Shown one piece after another: positions 49,880 through 62,700 of a stretch of DNA of 64,000 bases. Origin of the DNA: Ailanthus altissimus. Taxonomy: Eukaryota > Streptophyta > Magnoliopsida > Sapindales > Simaroubaceae. The stretch is from contig OX327700.1 in the NCBI GenBank assembly GCA_946807835.1, positions 28,246,001 through 28,310,000 of the forward strand, read 5' to 3'. How positions within the stretch are numbered: position 1 is the first letter of the stretch; every line of letters starts with the position of its first letter. Made by a program: the position numbers and the translations under genes. Under the pieces are notes generated by a model. The model was given only the letters and a program-made list of their open reading frames with translations. It ran no database searches and was not told where the DNA came from.

Positions 49880-51090
49880 GATATATAATGTTAGTGTTAA
49901 TTATTTTATTTTGTTGTTGTTATCACTTTGTTATGTAAAAAAAAAAATTATCATGAATGGCGTGAGTAAAATGTTTATTTATGTATTCTTGAGACGCATT
50001 CTAGTTCTAGAATGGCAGAGTAAAGAGTACATTATAAACTTTTGAAACACATTCTAATTGGTTTATTTTTAATGCATTTTATGTATAATTGTTTGTTGCT
50101 TAAGTTTTTAGTAACTCTTGCGTAAATAAATTTGCTTTACTATCGATGTATGATTTCAAAATTGTTTAGTTTAAATCACTTTCTCTATTTAGGTTATTAA
50201 AGAATAACTTCTGAAATTATTTCTTGAGAACAATACTAAGCCTTGTGGTAAGATGGATGATTCAATATATATAGCCAAGAGAATTTCCATGTTTAAGTAT
50301 ACATATTATTTTCTAAACTCACATATCTTTTGTGAGTGAGTGGAGAGGTTTGAGATAACAGCTTACGAACTTTCATTGATCTTTTGAAATGGTTAATTTT
50401 TATTTGGAATGACATTATTTGGGATGATGAATGATTTGGTTGCTTAGCTGAAGGATAAAAAAAAAAATTGAAAAAGTATTATGGTGATAAATTGCTCTTA
50501 TGTTGTAATGATTCCTTATGTCTTTTAAAAAAGAAAAAAAAATGAGTAAAAAAAAAAAAGAAAGAAAGAAAAGAAGTCAATTCAGTTCAATAAAGTCTTC
50601 ATTCAATTTTAGAAGACTAAAGTCATTAGGAAGTAATCTTATCACCGAATTCTATATTCGTAAGATTAGCATTAAATAATTAAAGTCTTGAAGCTGGCAT
50701 TTGACAATAATGGTTTGACTCTAAATATTTGATTTTCCTATCTTTGAATCAATGTTAATTTGTCTGTCTGTCCTTCAATATAACTTTTTCTTGAACGATT
50801 ATCTGTTTTCCAACTCCATGAGTGAAATCCTAAGTCATTAAACAAGTTATTCACCTATAAGGATATGAAGTTAAGGCTTTTACTTGGAACATTTTTAAGG
50901 CTATATATATTGTGGTTTGTGGTAAGAAGGCTTTGGCTTAATTCACACACACACAAAAATATTTTTGGAAGTTATGATTGAAATAACCTTTATAGCGATT
51001 GTGATTTTAAAACTGACGTTTTGTTTGAAATACTTAGGTAGTGTTCAAATTTTATTTATGCTCGAATTGCTAGGGACTAGCAATAAGCCA
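49880..51090 (+). other. 3' non-coding region of the Athila-type element
   Basis: No ORF of note. Includes A-rich runs (50455-50470, 50525-50575) and ends with the polypurine tract at 51091-51101. Confidence 0.6.
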
Positions 51091-51101
51091 GTTGGGAGGT
51101 G

Positions 51102-52534
51102 TGATGAACACTTGAAATTACACATTTAATAAGAGTTTTACATGATTGTTTTGTATTACTAGTGTATTTAATTTTCTTAACTTAAGTATGTTTATAATAT
51201 TGTAATTAATTATCTTATAACTGTTTTGTGGCAGGTTCGGTAAAATGGGCATAACTTTCTACCTAAAGATCCAATTGAGGTGATTCTTAATCCTATACAG
51301 AGCTGACTCAATGGGCTAACATATTGTATTTCACAAAGCATTGGAAATTCGAGTGTTTAGAGGGTGAAAATTGGCCTAGAACAGAATTGATCTGCAGTAC
51401 AGGCCCAGTTTGAACAGTTATCAGTATTTGGCCCATAACTATAGAAATACGTATCTAATACGTATGAGATCACTCAATTTGGAAAGATAAGAGACTTATC
51501 TACAATTTTTATGTTTTGAGTGACAGCTAATTCGGATCACATCAATTCCAAATTGGATAATCAAGTGGGTGCCCAAGTGATAATGAATGCAAATTATTTT
51601 GCCACCATTCTTGACTTTCATCAACCAAGTGGTTCCCTCCAAATTTGTCTCGATTTATCCATGTTTTTCTATAAATAGGTGGCTTGTTTATGCCTAAATA
51701 ATGTAATTAGAAAGTTAGAATTTAGTTCAAAATACTTTTCCTTTGTATCCATTTCCTTGTACTATTATTTCTCTTGTTTACTATTAAGTCATGTTATTTC
51801 TTCTTTCATTTCTTTTCTTTTCATTTAGTTTTATTATGTCCAAATAATTTTGTTTAAGCTAAGGTGAAAGGGTAAAGCTCTTGGCAAGGTAATAAGATAT
51901 GTTTAATATTTATTCATGAATTTAATGCTTCATTTTTAAGTTATGCAAATTTATATATGATGTATTTATTTTGTTTGTAGAATTAATACCCTTTCTTCTA
52001 AAGTGGTGATTCTTGATTTATTATTGACAAACTTAATACTTGTCACAATAAATTCTTGAAACCATTTACAAGATTTGGTTTATATAACCTTTCTTGTAAA
52101 GTGGGAGTCTTGATTTATTGTAGACAAATATAAATATTGGCATAATAAATACTTGAACCCATTTATAAGATTTGGTGTATAATAATTAAAAACAATAAAT
52201 ACTAATTAATATATAAATGATGATGAACTTTAATTGCTATATTTTTCGGTTGGAACCTTCTTTGTGTGAGGATTCCAATTGAGTTATAAAAAAAATTAAA
52301 TATATTCTTATTTCTTATGCCAAGAGTGAATCTCCATAACCTTAGCTTTTTATTTGAATTGGTTAATTGAAATAATATTTGCAAACATCTTTATACTGCA
52401 TTAGTTATCTTTAAAGTGTTTATAATTTGTAATTTTAATTCTACTTCCCTGTGGATCGACCCCGTTCTCATCGGGTTATTTATTACTTCGACAATCCTGC
52501 ACTTGGGAATAACTTCTATATTCTGGACGTGTCA
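51102..52534 (+). repeat. Athila-type 3' LTR
   Basis: 1433 bp, same length as the 5' copy, preceded by GTTGGGAGGTG and followed by the CTCAT duplication. Confidence 0.96.
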
Positions 52535-52539
52535 CTCAT

Positions 52540-53779
52540 CTTATCAAACCAACATCCCCATCCATATACTTCATTAAGTTGAGTCTCATTTGTTGCATCT
52601 TATTTAATTAGTGTTGAAAATTAGGGACACGATAAATCTTAACAGCAGTGAAGTAAGCAGACAAGTATACATATTTTTTAGATTTTTCTTATAATAACTT
52701 GTATTTTGTCATCAAATTTTCTTTCAAATGATATATGCATAACCCATGATATGTATGAGAAAATACACCTTGTATAGCCCTCTCAATACTGGCATGTCAA
52801 TCAGATATAAAGACAAGATTCTGATGATCTACAATTACTCTCCACAGTTTAACCATAAATCACTCTCAAGAAATATCATTTTGAGTCAGCAATTCCTCAT
52901 GCCAATAGAAAAATCTAATTGTTTTCATCTTTACAAACATTGTACCAAGATATAAATCTTTCAAAAATATTCCATCTACTATAATCACCAGTCGAATTGA
53001 TGAATTAAAACCTATTATGCAGGGTTCTAACACTAAAAAGAAATATTTGAAGTGATTATCTGCATCAGTTTTTAAATGGGTAATCGTACCCGAGTTATTT
53101 TCTTGCAACACATAACTGTATGTATAAAGCAATCTGAACGAATCCTCTGGAGCACCTCTTATCAATCTTAATGCATGCTCCATAGCTTGCCAAGAGGTAA
53201 TATACATTATCTAAACATCGAATTCTTCACGTATGTCTGCTTGAATATCCTTCGGCCTATAATTTCTATTGGCCGATGTAAACTTATTTTTTATTACTTT
53301 AACAATAATTCGACTTTTGGCTCGCCAAAGCCCATTCTACAATTGACTCAAAACATAAGTGTGCTCTGCATTTACTCGTCTTACGATGAAAAAATGTCCT
53401 CCTTCCGCTGACACTGCCCGTAATCTTCACTTGCATCTGTCATCATCGTATTTCAACTTAAAACGATCTTTGGTGGACTTGTAAACTCTAAAGCTCTATT
53501 TGCCCTTCATTGCAACCATGCTTATAGTTTCATGAATTTCATCTTTGTTGTTATACAACTTTTCTATAAACACATCACCAATCCCAATAGAAGATATCTT
53601 TTTCGATATGTTCAAGTCAAATGGTGGCACTTTATGCTGAAACTAAAATAGGTTTTCTACCTTAACCATTTCTTTTCTGCCATAATCATTATTATCATCA
53701 TCACCCTCATCATCATCATTATGCTCATCGTCGTCATCACCATCACCAACATTATCATTTCCATCCCTAGTCTCTTCAT

Positions 53780-53815
<36 letters not shown>

Positions 53816-54050
53816 TTCTACCATCATCATCAACTTCATAACCAACATTATAACCATGATTATCATTCTCATAACATTTCTCATTTCCGCTATCATTACT
53901 CACATTATATTTAATATTTTGATCAATATCATAACCAAGATCTACACCAACATCTCTATATATCTTACTATTATAATATGTGTAGTCTAGTTGTTCATTG
54001 AATATTGGAGGAGAATAATGATAATCCTCCAGGGGATTTAGAACATACAT
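52540..54050 (-). pseudogene. MULE transposase, N-terminal and core part
   Basis: Reading right to left from 54050: MYVLNPLEDYHYSPP, then an Asp/Asn-rich stretch encoded by an ATC/CAT microsatellite (53643-54050). The FAR1/MuDR-like N-terminal region follows at about 53600-53220. The core contains SFRLLYTYSYVLQENNSGTI, HLKTDADNHFKYFF and VIIVDGIFLKD (53207-52866), keeping the catalytic Asp of VDG. Further on come FISD-HASIERAIQ and GLCIYHLKENL (about 52810-52700), with a TGA in place of the residue after FISD. The reading is cut at 52539 by the Athila insertion and resumes at 40463. A few stops and frame changes make it inactive, but it is much better preserved than the copy at 16130-17640. 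Confidence 0.85.
53760..53830. repeat. ATC/CAT microsatellite
   Basis: About eleven ATC/CAT units in a row, flanked by interrupted units, encode the poly-Asp run of the transposase on the minus strand. Confidence 0.9.
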
Positions 54051-54784
54051 AGAGGTTACTGAAGCGAATTAATGAACATAACCTTATTTTTACTCCATAG
54101 GTGCTTCTGTATTGCTTTCATATTCATAAGTTCGAGCATCCACTATTACACAAAGAGGTGTAGTCATATTATTTTATAAGCTCAACCACAATATCGCATC
54201 GTCATCATTTTCAAGTAAAATAGGTCTCAACTTTATAGTACTTGAAGGAATCTCAAATTTTAGAGTTACTTTATAATGCACCTGATCAACTCCCAGAAAA
54301 TAACAAACTCTTCTCAACAACTCTTCTTATTTAATATTTTTAGAACTATCATGTACATATATTGATATCCAATTTATCTTTCAAAACTATCACTAGAACT
54401 CTCTCATCTTCTCCCAAAGCATATAATGGTCGAAATTTGCACCATGATAATATTAGCAGCATCTGAAAAAAATAATGCCATTTTAATATAATTATATATA
54501 CAATTAAATTAAAAATAATACAAAATATTGAATATATACATAAATATATACAAATATAAATTTAATATAAATTAATAATAAAATTTTACAATGCCACATG
54601 GCACTGCCACGCACCAAGCTATTGCGGCACATGGGCGAGCAACAAGGCGTTGGGCGTGCTTTGTTGCGTGTTTTATTACACACCTAGGCGCGACCTTGTT
54701 GGCATTGGGACGCACAGCAGCTTGGCACATGCATCCACGCACCTGTGCGTGGTTGTAATACGCCGGTGCATGGTGGCTTGAAAA

Positions 54785-55281
54785 ATGGTCAAAATTCGTC
54801 ATTTTTAGTTTTTCGACCATTTTTGGCTATTTTTGTTTCATTTTTGATCTTTTACACTCATTTTTAACTTATTTTATACATTACTAACACTACAGTTATA
54901 CATTTTTAATAATTACATATAAAAATAACACAAAAATACATAAATCTAAATTTATGATAAAAATTTACTAATTTTCACCAGTTTTTAATTTTTTCAACTC
55001 TACAATTTATTATTTTGACTCAAAATTTTAAAATATGCTAAACTTGTAATCAATCTACAAGTTTAAAAGAATTTTAAAAAAAATATTAATATTGACCAAG
55101 AAAAAGTTGTGATGAGGTGTAGAGAGTTGTGAGGGGGCATTGGCCGGCCGAGGGAAAAGATTATTTTGTGAGGGATAAAATCAAAAAAATGATATATTTA
55201 TTTAATATAGCATAAAATATTTGATTGTTTTCAAAAAAAAAATATTTTATTTAAAAATTCGGTCAACTACAAAAATTTTCC
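54785..55281 (-). repeat. MULE right terminal inverted repeat
   Basis: Reverse complement of 37207-37645 with substantial divergence. The outer 20 bases match GGMAAATTTYYSTRGTTGACC-like. Flanked by the 9-bp duplication at 55282-55290. Confidence 0.82.
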
Positions 55282-55325
55282 TAATAATAATATGAACACG
55301 TGCATCACAAAAACCAAGGATATGG

Positions 55326-55610
55326 AGTCAGAAAATGGAAGCCGTGAGTTGGCTAGAGCAGTGGAGAAGGCGTGGGCAAGCTAGAGCTGGAACTGTGATG
55401 AGTTCATATGGTTTGCAGAAGATTTGCCTGAGGCAGCAGAATTTTCATTGGCATATTTACAAACTGCAACATGCAATTTTTCTGAGAACTTCAAAGTTGG
55501 GCAGTGAGGATTTGGCTATTTTTACAAGGGAGAAAGGTTGGGTAGAACTGTTGCCATAAAGAAGCTTTATTCTCATAACATGCAAGGGCAAACAGCATTT
55601 CAACAAGAGG
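55326..55610 (+). pseudogene. U-box protein kinase (PUB33-type), linker and start of kinase domain
   Basis: Continuation of the gene at 24202-30270. The end of the coiled coil reads QKMEAVSWLEQWRRRGQARA. After a frameshift near 55385-55395 come CDEFIWFAEDLPEAAEF, SLAYLQTATCNFSENFKVGQ, FGYFYKGE (Gly-rich loop) and RTVAIKKLYSHNMQGQ with the ATP-binding Lys of AIKK, then QQEVGPGRK. A TGA at 55505-55507 sits inside the Gly-rich loop. Homology ends at about 55610; the rest of the kinase and the U-box are absent from the window. The MULE target site lies only 36 bp upstream of this fragment. Confidence 0.85.
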
Positions 55611-55619
55611 TTGGCCCTG

Positions 55620-56145
55620 GAAGAAAAATAGTATAGTTTCCTAAAACATCTAGATCCTAGACAAAATTAAAACTCAAACTATCCTTTCTTTTTCTAACGA
55701 TCATTTGCTTGGCCCTAGGATTTATATTCTCTGTTTCTGATAACGAAAGATATCGTTGACATCCCCGTGTATGCTTAAGATCTTGTGGATGTGCTTAATG
55801 CTGAAAGTTTTACTTAAAACACCTTGCCAATTGGCATCTATCCCTTGGATACCCTGAAAAGTTGAACTGAGCTGCACAAACCTGTAGTTAATGTTTTTTT
55901 TATAAACAAAGAACTACCCCTAATTCCATTGACAGCTAGGCTGCTAAGTGAATGGTGCGTCTTAAGTCACTTCTGAATCTTCAAGGGCACGCTTTAGTTT
56001 CTATTTGCAGCGTAGGAAGTCTTTTGAGCGTTTAATATGTTGTTGGCCTTTTGACGAGCAAACTAACCCGTAATTAAATTTTCTGTTCAGTTTGAACTAA
56101 AGACCGAGCATAAATTGCTAATCTCATCGGGGCTAGCGAGAAAAG
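55620..56145. other. Gene-free stretch
   Basis: No recognisable continuation of the kinase; nothing else is supported. Confidence 0.4.
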
Positions 56146-57574
56146 TATTAGACATAAATATTATTTATACTTTTAAAATATGTGAAATATTTTATTTAGT
56201 TAATAAAAATTTATTTATATATATAATTAAATAAATATTAATGAACTTATATTTATAAAGTATATAATCTATATATTAGACATATGATATTAATACAGAG
56301 GGTATAAATCATAAGTTCTTTATAAATTAAATCTGATTCACAATCATTAATGAAAAAATACATTTTATTATGTAAGGTTACAATTTTTTTGCTTCTTATA
56401 GTGAATGATTTATTTTGATCATTTAAGTAGGGACTTCGAGTAAACAAATTAGTGTATATGTTACATTGAACGGAACTACTGTGAATTTCGATCTGATTAA
56501 CTAAATGTCGCAGATCTTAATTTATAAAAGTATTAATAAGCTTGATTGATCTTAATCTCAAGCAAGTAATGAACTTATATTCATGCATTGTATTTTTTGT
56601 GTTATCATGGAGTGAGATTCATATAAATAACCAAAATCTCGATAGTTTGAAGATATAATTTCATGGGTCGTAGGAACATATATTTGCAAAATGAAATCTA
56701 ATAAATAATGTTCATCTAAACTATTTGCAGTACTTGATCATTAGAATCTGTGGCCATAGTTTATTCAATAAATTATTTATCAATAAATTATTTATTGAAT
56801 AATAATATTTATTTATAAATTTATTTACAAATATAGACATATTAAAATTGATCATTAGAGCATTCAGTGACTTAAGTACAAATAAATAATTAAAGAGGTA
56901 AGATATTTTTTTTATGGCCTAACTTTAATTATAAACATCAATTAAATAGTCAATTAAGTAGTTATTATTGGTCTAAAGATCAAGTCCAATTTAATTAAAA
57001 GGAGTTTTAATTAAATAGGTTTTTCTTAATAACATGGGTTACTAAAATAAAGCTCTTGACTTTTAGTGGAATAGTTTGGGGTTAACTTAGAAGAATTGGT
57101 GTATTATGAGATAATAAAGACGAAGTCTTTCAAGTTGAAGTTAGGAAGCCCATGGGTCTTACAGTCCCTCTACTAACTCAAATCTTGATCAAATTCTAAT
57201 TTTTTAATCCTAATCTAATTCAAAATACCCAAGAAAAATTCTTATATATATGGGAGAAATGGAGTAGTAAAAAAATTACAACAAAGATAATTAGAAATTT
57301 TTTTTTACGTATTCTAATGTGAAAATTTAATTATTATCATTCTCTCAAATTTGGGTATTAGTGATTTTAACTATTGAAGAAAGATCCACGTGTCCATATG
57401 CGTTGAGTTTGAAGGTTGAGAATAATAAAAAAAATTACAACCTATCAATTCAAGATTTACCATAGCGAAGATTTAAGGTAATCTTCTATTCTTATACATG
57501 TAATAATAAATAAGACGATTTGACTTTTGGTATATTTATTTTATTAAAATAAAAAAATTTATATACTATCAACA
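56146..57574 (+). repeat. Copia 5' LTR (plus-strand element)
   Basis: Matches 63197-64000 over its first 800 bp or so. The left end reads TATTAGACAT where the right copy has TGTTAGACAT, so the terminal TG has mutated. It ends ATCAACA before the primer site. Near 56760-56800 it has an extra 15-bp unit in an AATAAATTATTT palindrome relative to the 3' copy. Confidence 0.88.
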
Positions 57575-57588
57575 ACTGGTATTAGAGT

Positions 57589-59739
57589 CGCCTTATTTTA
57601 TATTACACATGTAATTGTTTGTTATGGCACCAATGATATATTTAAGCTATATTTATTATTTTTATTAATTATGTGATTAATAGTTATACTAATAATAATT
57701 CATAGTTAGATTAATTCTTAATGATTCTTTAAATATTTTTTGTATACCAATTAATTGGTTAGATTTTTTATTTGTAATCTAAAGAATATATATGTTTTTT
57801 TATGTATTTTATTGTATTTAATTAAAAAAAAACAATAAAAGAGAATAAAAAAAAGAAAAGAATTGAGAAAAATGAAGGAGGCTGTACGCGACCTATTTCA
57901 ATCATCAAGCATTTGCTTTACCCTATGGCTCCTGCAGCAGCGGACATGGCTCGTAGTCTTCACGGTGTTGTCTAAAGAAGGCGGTGACAAAGAGCGACGC
58001 TATCAGCTCGTGAGGTGGTCGGCTTCTTTCGGGTAGCTAGCGGTCCCTTCGCAATAAACGGCGGCAGAAAGTCGAACGGCATCATCTACAATTGACGGCT
58101 GCAAGAGTGAAACGGTGGACGATTTCATGGTAGCATATGGCAAGCATTGCTGTGGCTATCGGAGATAAGGTAGAACTTGAAAAGGGCGACGGTGATGGGG
58201 AGAAAGGTAAAGATGAAATAGGATTTGCAATTTGAAAAATATCATTCAGACTCCTTCAACTTTAATTAATTCTAATGCAGTTAAGATGTTTTGTGTATGT
58301 TAAAATTTGATCCTTACAAGTTTTTAAATCACGCAAACTGGACCAACAGAGTTAGTTATTGTCACATAGTCCCCTCCAAGTTTTAGTCAATTACAGTTCA
58401 GTTAGAAATTTTGAGAGATTTACAAATAACTTCAAGTTTGATCCAATTTTATTTTGGACTAATTTTTAGATGTTTACAAATTTAAAGTTGATCCAAAATT
58501 CTTTTAATTTTGGTCTAATTTTATTTGAACTGTTTTATTAAAATTATTGGGTCTAAAAATATTTTTTTAAGAAGGCCCAAAAAAAATTTAAGTCTAATAT
58601 ATGTCCAATTTATTTTTTAAAAAAATAGACCAAAAAAATTAAAAAGCTCAAATTCAAGCCCATAAAAATAGACAAGTAAGAAGAGGTAACATTATAGAAG
58701 AGCTCAAGTTGACTTTAATTAAGACTTTGAAGAATTTATACTTAATTTTAATATTTTTCTTCTTAAGAAAAAAGCCATAAATTATTAGTTATTTATTTAT
58801 CTAATTAATTAATTAGATGAATAACATGTCATATAGATTAAATGTGTCATATTCACATGTTCATGCATAAAATATATCATTTTATATGACATTGGTGTTC
58901 TAATGAGATTAGGATAAGATTATTATCATATTTTTAATATTATATTAATTTATTATTTGACGTGACCTTATTAATTATTTTATGAAGATAAAATTAAATA
59001 TTAATGATTGGAACGCTATTTTATAAATTAATTGGTATATTAAAAACTCTAAAGATTAAAATATTGAGTGAAAAAGGGTTTTAGGTATAAAGTCCGTACC
59101 TTCATTATTAGTCCTATAGTAAAGTTGATTAATGTCTTACCTCAAACCTTGTGAACTCCCTACAAAGGATATTAATTAGAACTAATTATTAGATAGGACT
59201 TCCTTGAAGGATAAAATTCAATATAGGACTCATGCGAAATAACTACCCTACGATGTCTTTTTTAATTGAAAAATATAAAAGATTGAAATAATTGTTATAC
59301 ACTCAACTTAGGTTTGTTGATATCCTCCCTACAGAGCTAAAGAAATTAACTTTGTATAACTAGAGTTCTTGTTAATCAAATTTAAGAGCTAAAGAATCAG
59401 TAGTTTATTATTATTTGATATGAGATATCTAGATAATAATAATAAATTAGTATGGTACTAGTTTGATTCATGACGAATATTACCACCTTACGAAGGCGTA
59501 TTCTGAATTAAAATTAGACTACCGATGCATAATATCGTTAAAAAATTCTACATAAATGTGTTTTATACATTAATACAAAAGTTTCACATTCTATTAGATA
59601 ATATATGCTCATATATGAATTTATTTTTCAGAATTATGTTTTTATTCATCCCACTAACATCTGTCTTAAATAAAAATAAGTTAACTAAAAATAATTATGT
59701 GGATTGAGAAAAGAACTTAAATACTGTACTTATAGTTGA
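57589..59739 (+). other. Long copia leader with a GC-richer island
   Basis: Mostly AT-rich non-coding sequence. The exception is 57875-58225, which is much richer in G and C (GGCGGTGACAAAGAGCGACG, TAAACGGCGGCAGAAAGTCG) and stops abruptly on both sides. It could be a captured host fragment. 58240-58480 has alternating CCTCCAACTTT-like blocks reminiscent of dispersed plant repeats. No coding sequence is recognised. Confidence 0.45.
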
Positions 59740-62700
59740 AAAGTATAAATATGTCTTGACTGATAAATGCTTTCAAACACCTAATGAAAATGCACCACAA
59801 GATGAAATAGATGTTTACAATAGTCACTTGATTAAGGGTCCATCTTCATCTTTTGGTCTCAATCCTAGAGGAAAGAATAAAAAGAAGAAGAAGAAGAAGC
59901 CAAAAAAAAACATCTAATTCAAGATTTATACAAATTCATAAAAATGTAGTAAGGTCCAAAGGAAAGTGTTTTCAACGTGGCATTAAAGGGCATTGGAAGA
60001 GAAACAATCCTTTAGTTAAGTTTTCAATAGCTAAAATGATAGTTTCACCTTTTGGTAATATTCTTTTCATTGAGACATATTTAGTAGTTGACTCTATAGA
60101 TTCTTGGATAATAGATTCTGAAGCCACTAATCATATTTGTAATTTGTTGCCAAGGTTCCAAAAAACTAAATCACTCAATGAATGAGAGATCGGTCTTAAA
60201 CTAGAAAATAGTGTAACTGTTGCAGCCAAGGTAGTAGGAGTTGTTCAACTTTATTTTGATGATTTTAGGATTTTAGTATTAGATAATTATTTGTTAGTAC
60301 CAGAACTCAAATGTAATTTAATTTCAGTTAGTTATTTGAATAAATTTGGTTATTTTGTTATCTTTGACTCAATTGTAGTGATCAAAAGAAATAAGTCGTT
60401 TATATGTTCTGGTAGACTAGTTAACAAGTTATATTGTACATATCCTAAATTCAACTCATTGCATGACACAGAATTAAATAATAAATCTAATCACCATAAG
60501 AGGATTAAAATGACTCTCACTAATCAAACATATCTATGCATCTACATCTTGATCATATTAGTCTAGATAGGATCCAAAAACTGGTCAAAGATGGATCTTT
60601 GAGTTCATTAGATATTGAACCATTACCAGTTTGCAAATCCTGTATACAAGGTAAAATAATCAAAAACCCTTTAATGCTAAAAGTAATAAAGTCATTGAAA
60701 TGTTAGAATTAGTGCACTCTGACATGTGTGGGCCTATGAGCACACAAGCTAAATGAGGTTATAAATATTTCATCACTTTCATTCATGATCATTTTAGATT
60801 CAGTTATGTGTACCTAATGCGCCACAAGTCTGAGACATTTGATAAATTCAAGGAGTTTCAAGTAGAAATAGAAAGGTAATTAGGAAAACACACAAAGGCA
60901 CTTCGATCTGATCGAGGTGGCGAATACCTTTATAGTGAGTTTAGGACCTATTTGTCAAACAATGATATATTATCCCAGTTGACTACACCAGAGTCACCCC
61001 AGCAAAATGGTGTAGAAGAAAAGAGAAATAAAACTCTTTTTAAAACGTTGAGGTTAATGATGAGTATTCAACTTTACCTATCCCATTCTAAGGTTATGCC
61101 TTAGAAACAGTTATATATCTTCTTAACTTAATTTCATCTAAGTCAGTTCCTAAAACACCTCCGAAAATGTGGATAGGACGTAAACCAAGTTTACGTCATA
61201 TATATATATGGGGTTGTCTAGTTTATGTGCTAAAAGAGAAAACAAACAAGTTAAAATCTAAGTCATAAGTTTGTCTGTTTGTTGGCTATCCTAAAGGAAC
61301 AAGAGAAAGTCTTTTTTATAGTTCTCAAGATAAGAAAGTATTAGTTAGCACTATTGCAATCTTTCTTGAAGAAGATTATATGAAAGACTTCAAGCCTGTG
61401 AGTAAGATAATTCTTAATGAGTTATCTGATAACTCTAATATTGTGTTTGATAGAGTCAATAAGTTAATTCTCAATCCATAATATAATAACTAACCAGAGT
61501 CAATTGTAGAACAACAAGCACCGGTACTTTGTTATAGTGGGAGGATTATTAGACGTCCAACTAGGTACATGTTAATTGAAGAGTTTTTTCAGGCAATCTC
61601 TAATGAGCATGAACTAGATCTCATTAACTATAATGAAGCCATGGTTGATAAAGATGCAAACCATTGGCATAAAGGTATGAAATCAAAAATGGATTCTATG
61701 TGTTCCAATAAAGTCTGGGAACTTGTAGAGAAACCTGAATAGATAAATTCCATAGGGTATAAATGGGTATACAAGAGAAAGAGATGGGTAGATGAGAAGG
61801 TGAAAACCTTCAATAGTAGGCTTGCTGCTAAAGAGTACACTAAAAAAGAATGTATCGATTATGAGGAAACCTTTTCACTAGTAACTATGCTTAAGTCTAT
61901 TAGAATTCTCTTATCCATTGCAACAAATCTTGATTATAAGATTTGAAAAATGGATGTCAAGACTGTCTTTCTTAATGGCAGTCTTGAAGAAAGTATCTAT
62001 ATAATCCAACCAGATGATTTTATAGTTACAAGTTAAGAGCATATAGTTTGTAAACTGCAAAAATCTATCTATAAGCTTAAACAAGAATCTAGATCGTAGA
62101 ACATCAGATTTGCTCAAGTAATTACATCCTTTGGTTTTGATCAAAATCCTGATGAACTTTATTTTTACAAAAAGATAGATGGGCGGTTAATGATTTTTCT
62201 AGTCCTGTATGTAGATAATATACTACTCATTGAAAATGATATAGGAGCATTATCGTCAGTTAAAATTTAGTAATCTAACCAATCTGATATGAAAGACTTA
62301 GGTGAAGCTATTTACATCATTGAAATTAAGCTATTGTAAAAATAAGATGTTAGCTTTATCTCAAACTGCATATATAGACAAAATTCTGGTTAGGTTTGCT
62401 ATGCATAAATCCAAAAATGGATCACTTCCTTTTAAACATGGAATTGATCTACATAAGAATTAGTGCCCTAAAACTCCTGAAGAGATAGATTATATGAAAA
62501 GAATTCCTTATGCATCAACAGTAGAAAGTCTTATATATGCAATGCTATGTACTATACTAGATATTTGTTATGTAGTCGGCATGGTCAGCAGATATCAATC
62601 TAATCCGAGACTAGAACATTGGCCTGCAATAAAGCATATATCCAAGTATCTTCGGAGAACGAAAGCTTATATACTTGTATATTCCAGTAAGGATCTTATA

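Larger units (their letters stand above)
40464..52534 (+). mobile_element. Athila-type Ty3/gypsy retrotransposon carrying a LOG gene
   Basis: LTRs 40464-41896 and 51102-52534 are both exactly 1433 bp (TGATGAACAC...GACGTGTCA) and differ by only about 2% by eye. Perfect target duplication CTCAT (40459-40463, 52535-52539). Primer site TGGCGCCGTTGCCGG at 41903-41917 is complementary to the 3' end of tRNA-Asp, as in Athila elements. Polypurine tract GTTGGGAGGTG lies directly before the 3' LTR. Order: LTR, leader with hairpin repeats, gag-pol, unrecognised ORF, LOG cytokinin gene, long 3' non-coding part, LTR. The element is inserted in the MULE transposase and is the youngest insertion in the nest, judged by LTR identity and nesting. 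Confidence 0.96.
37207..55281. mobile_element. MULE with long terminal inverted repeats, 18 kb including a nested Athila element
   Basis: The left end GGCAAATTTCCCATGACC (37207-) and the right end, read in reverse complement from 55281 (GGAAAATTTTTGTAGTTGACC), begin diverged inverted repeats of about 430-500 bp. They are flanked by a perfect 9-bp duplication TAATAATAA (37198-37206 and 55282-55290), the length typical for Mutator elements. Contents: a DUF1985-type gene relic on the plus strand (38081-39013) and a MuDR-type transposase on the minus strand (54050 to about 39850). Removing the nested Athila element (40464-52534 plus one copy of its duplication) leaves about 6.0 kb. The layout resembles the Ulp1-carrying MULEs known from Arabidopsis and other plants (KI-MULE/Kaonashi type). 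Confidence 0.88.

Noticed and set aside
53657..53990. Met-rich and Ile-rich ORFs over the ATC/CAT repeat
   Set aside because: Shadow frames of a trinucleotide repeat; the poly-Asp frame belongs to the MULE transposase.
54572..54820. 82-aa minus-strand ORF rich in Ala and Cys
   Set aside because: It lies between the transposase start and the MULE inverted repeat with no family motif; probably chance in a GC-richer patch.
55335..55559. 74-aa ORF as an independent gene
   Set aside because: Only its first 20 residues match the U-box kinase linker; after a frameshift the true reading continues in another frame.
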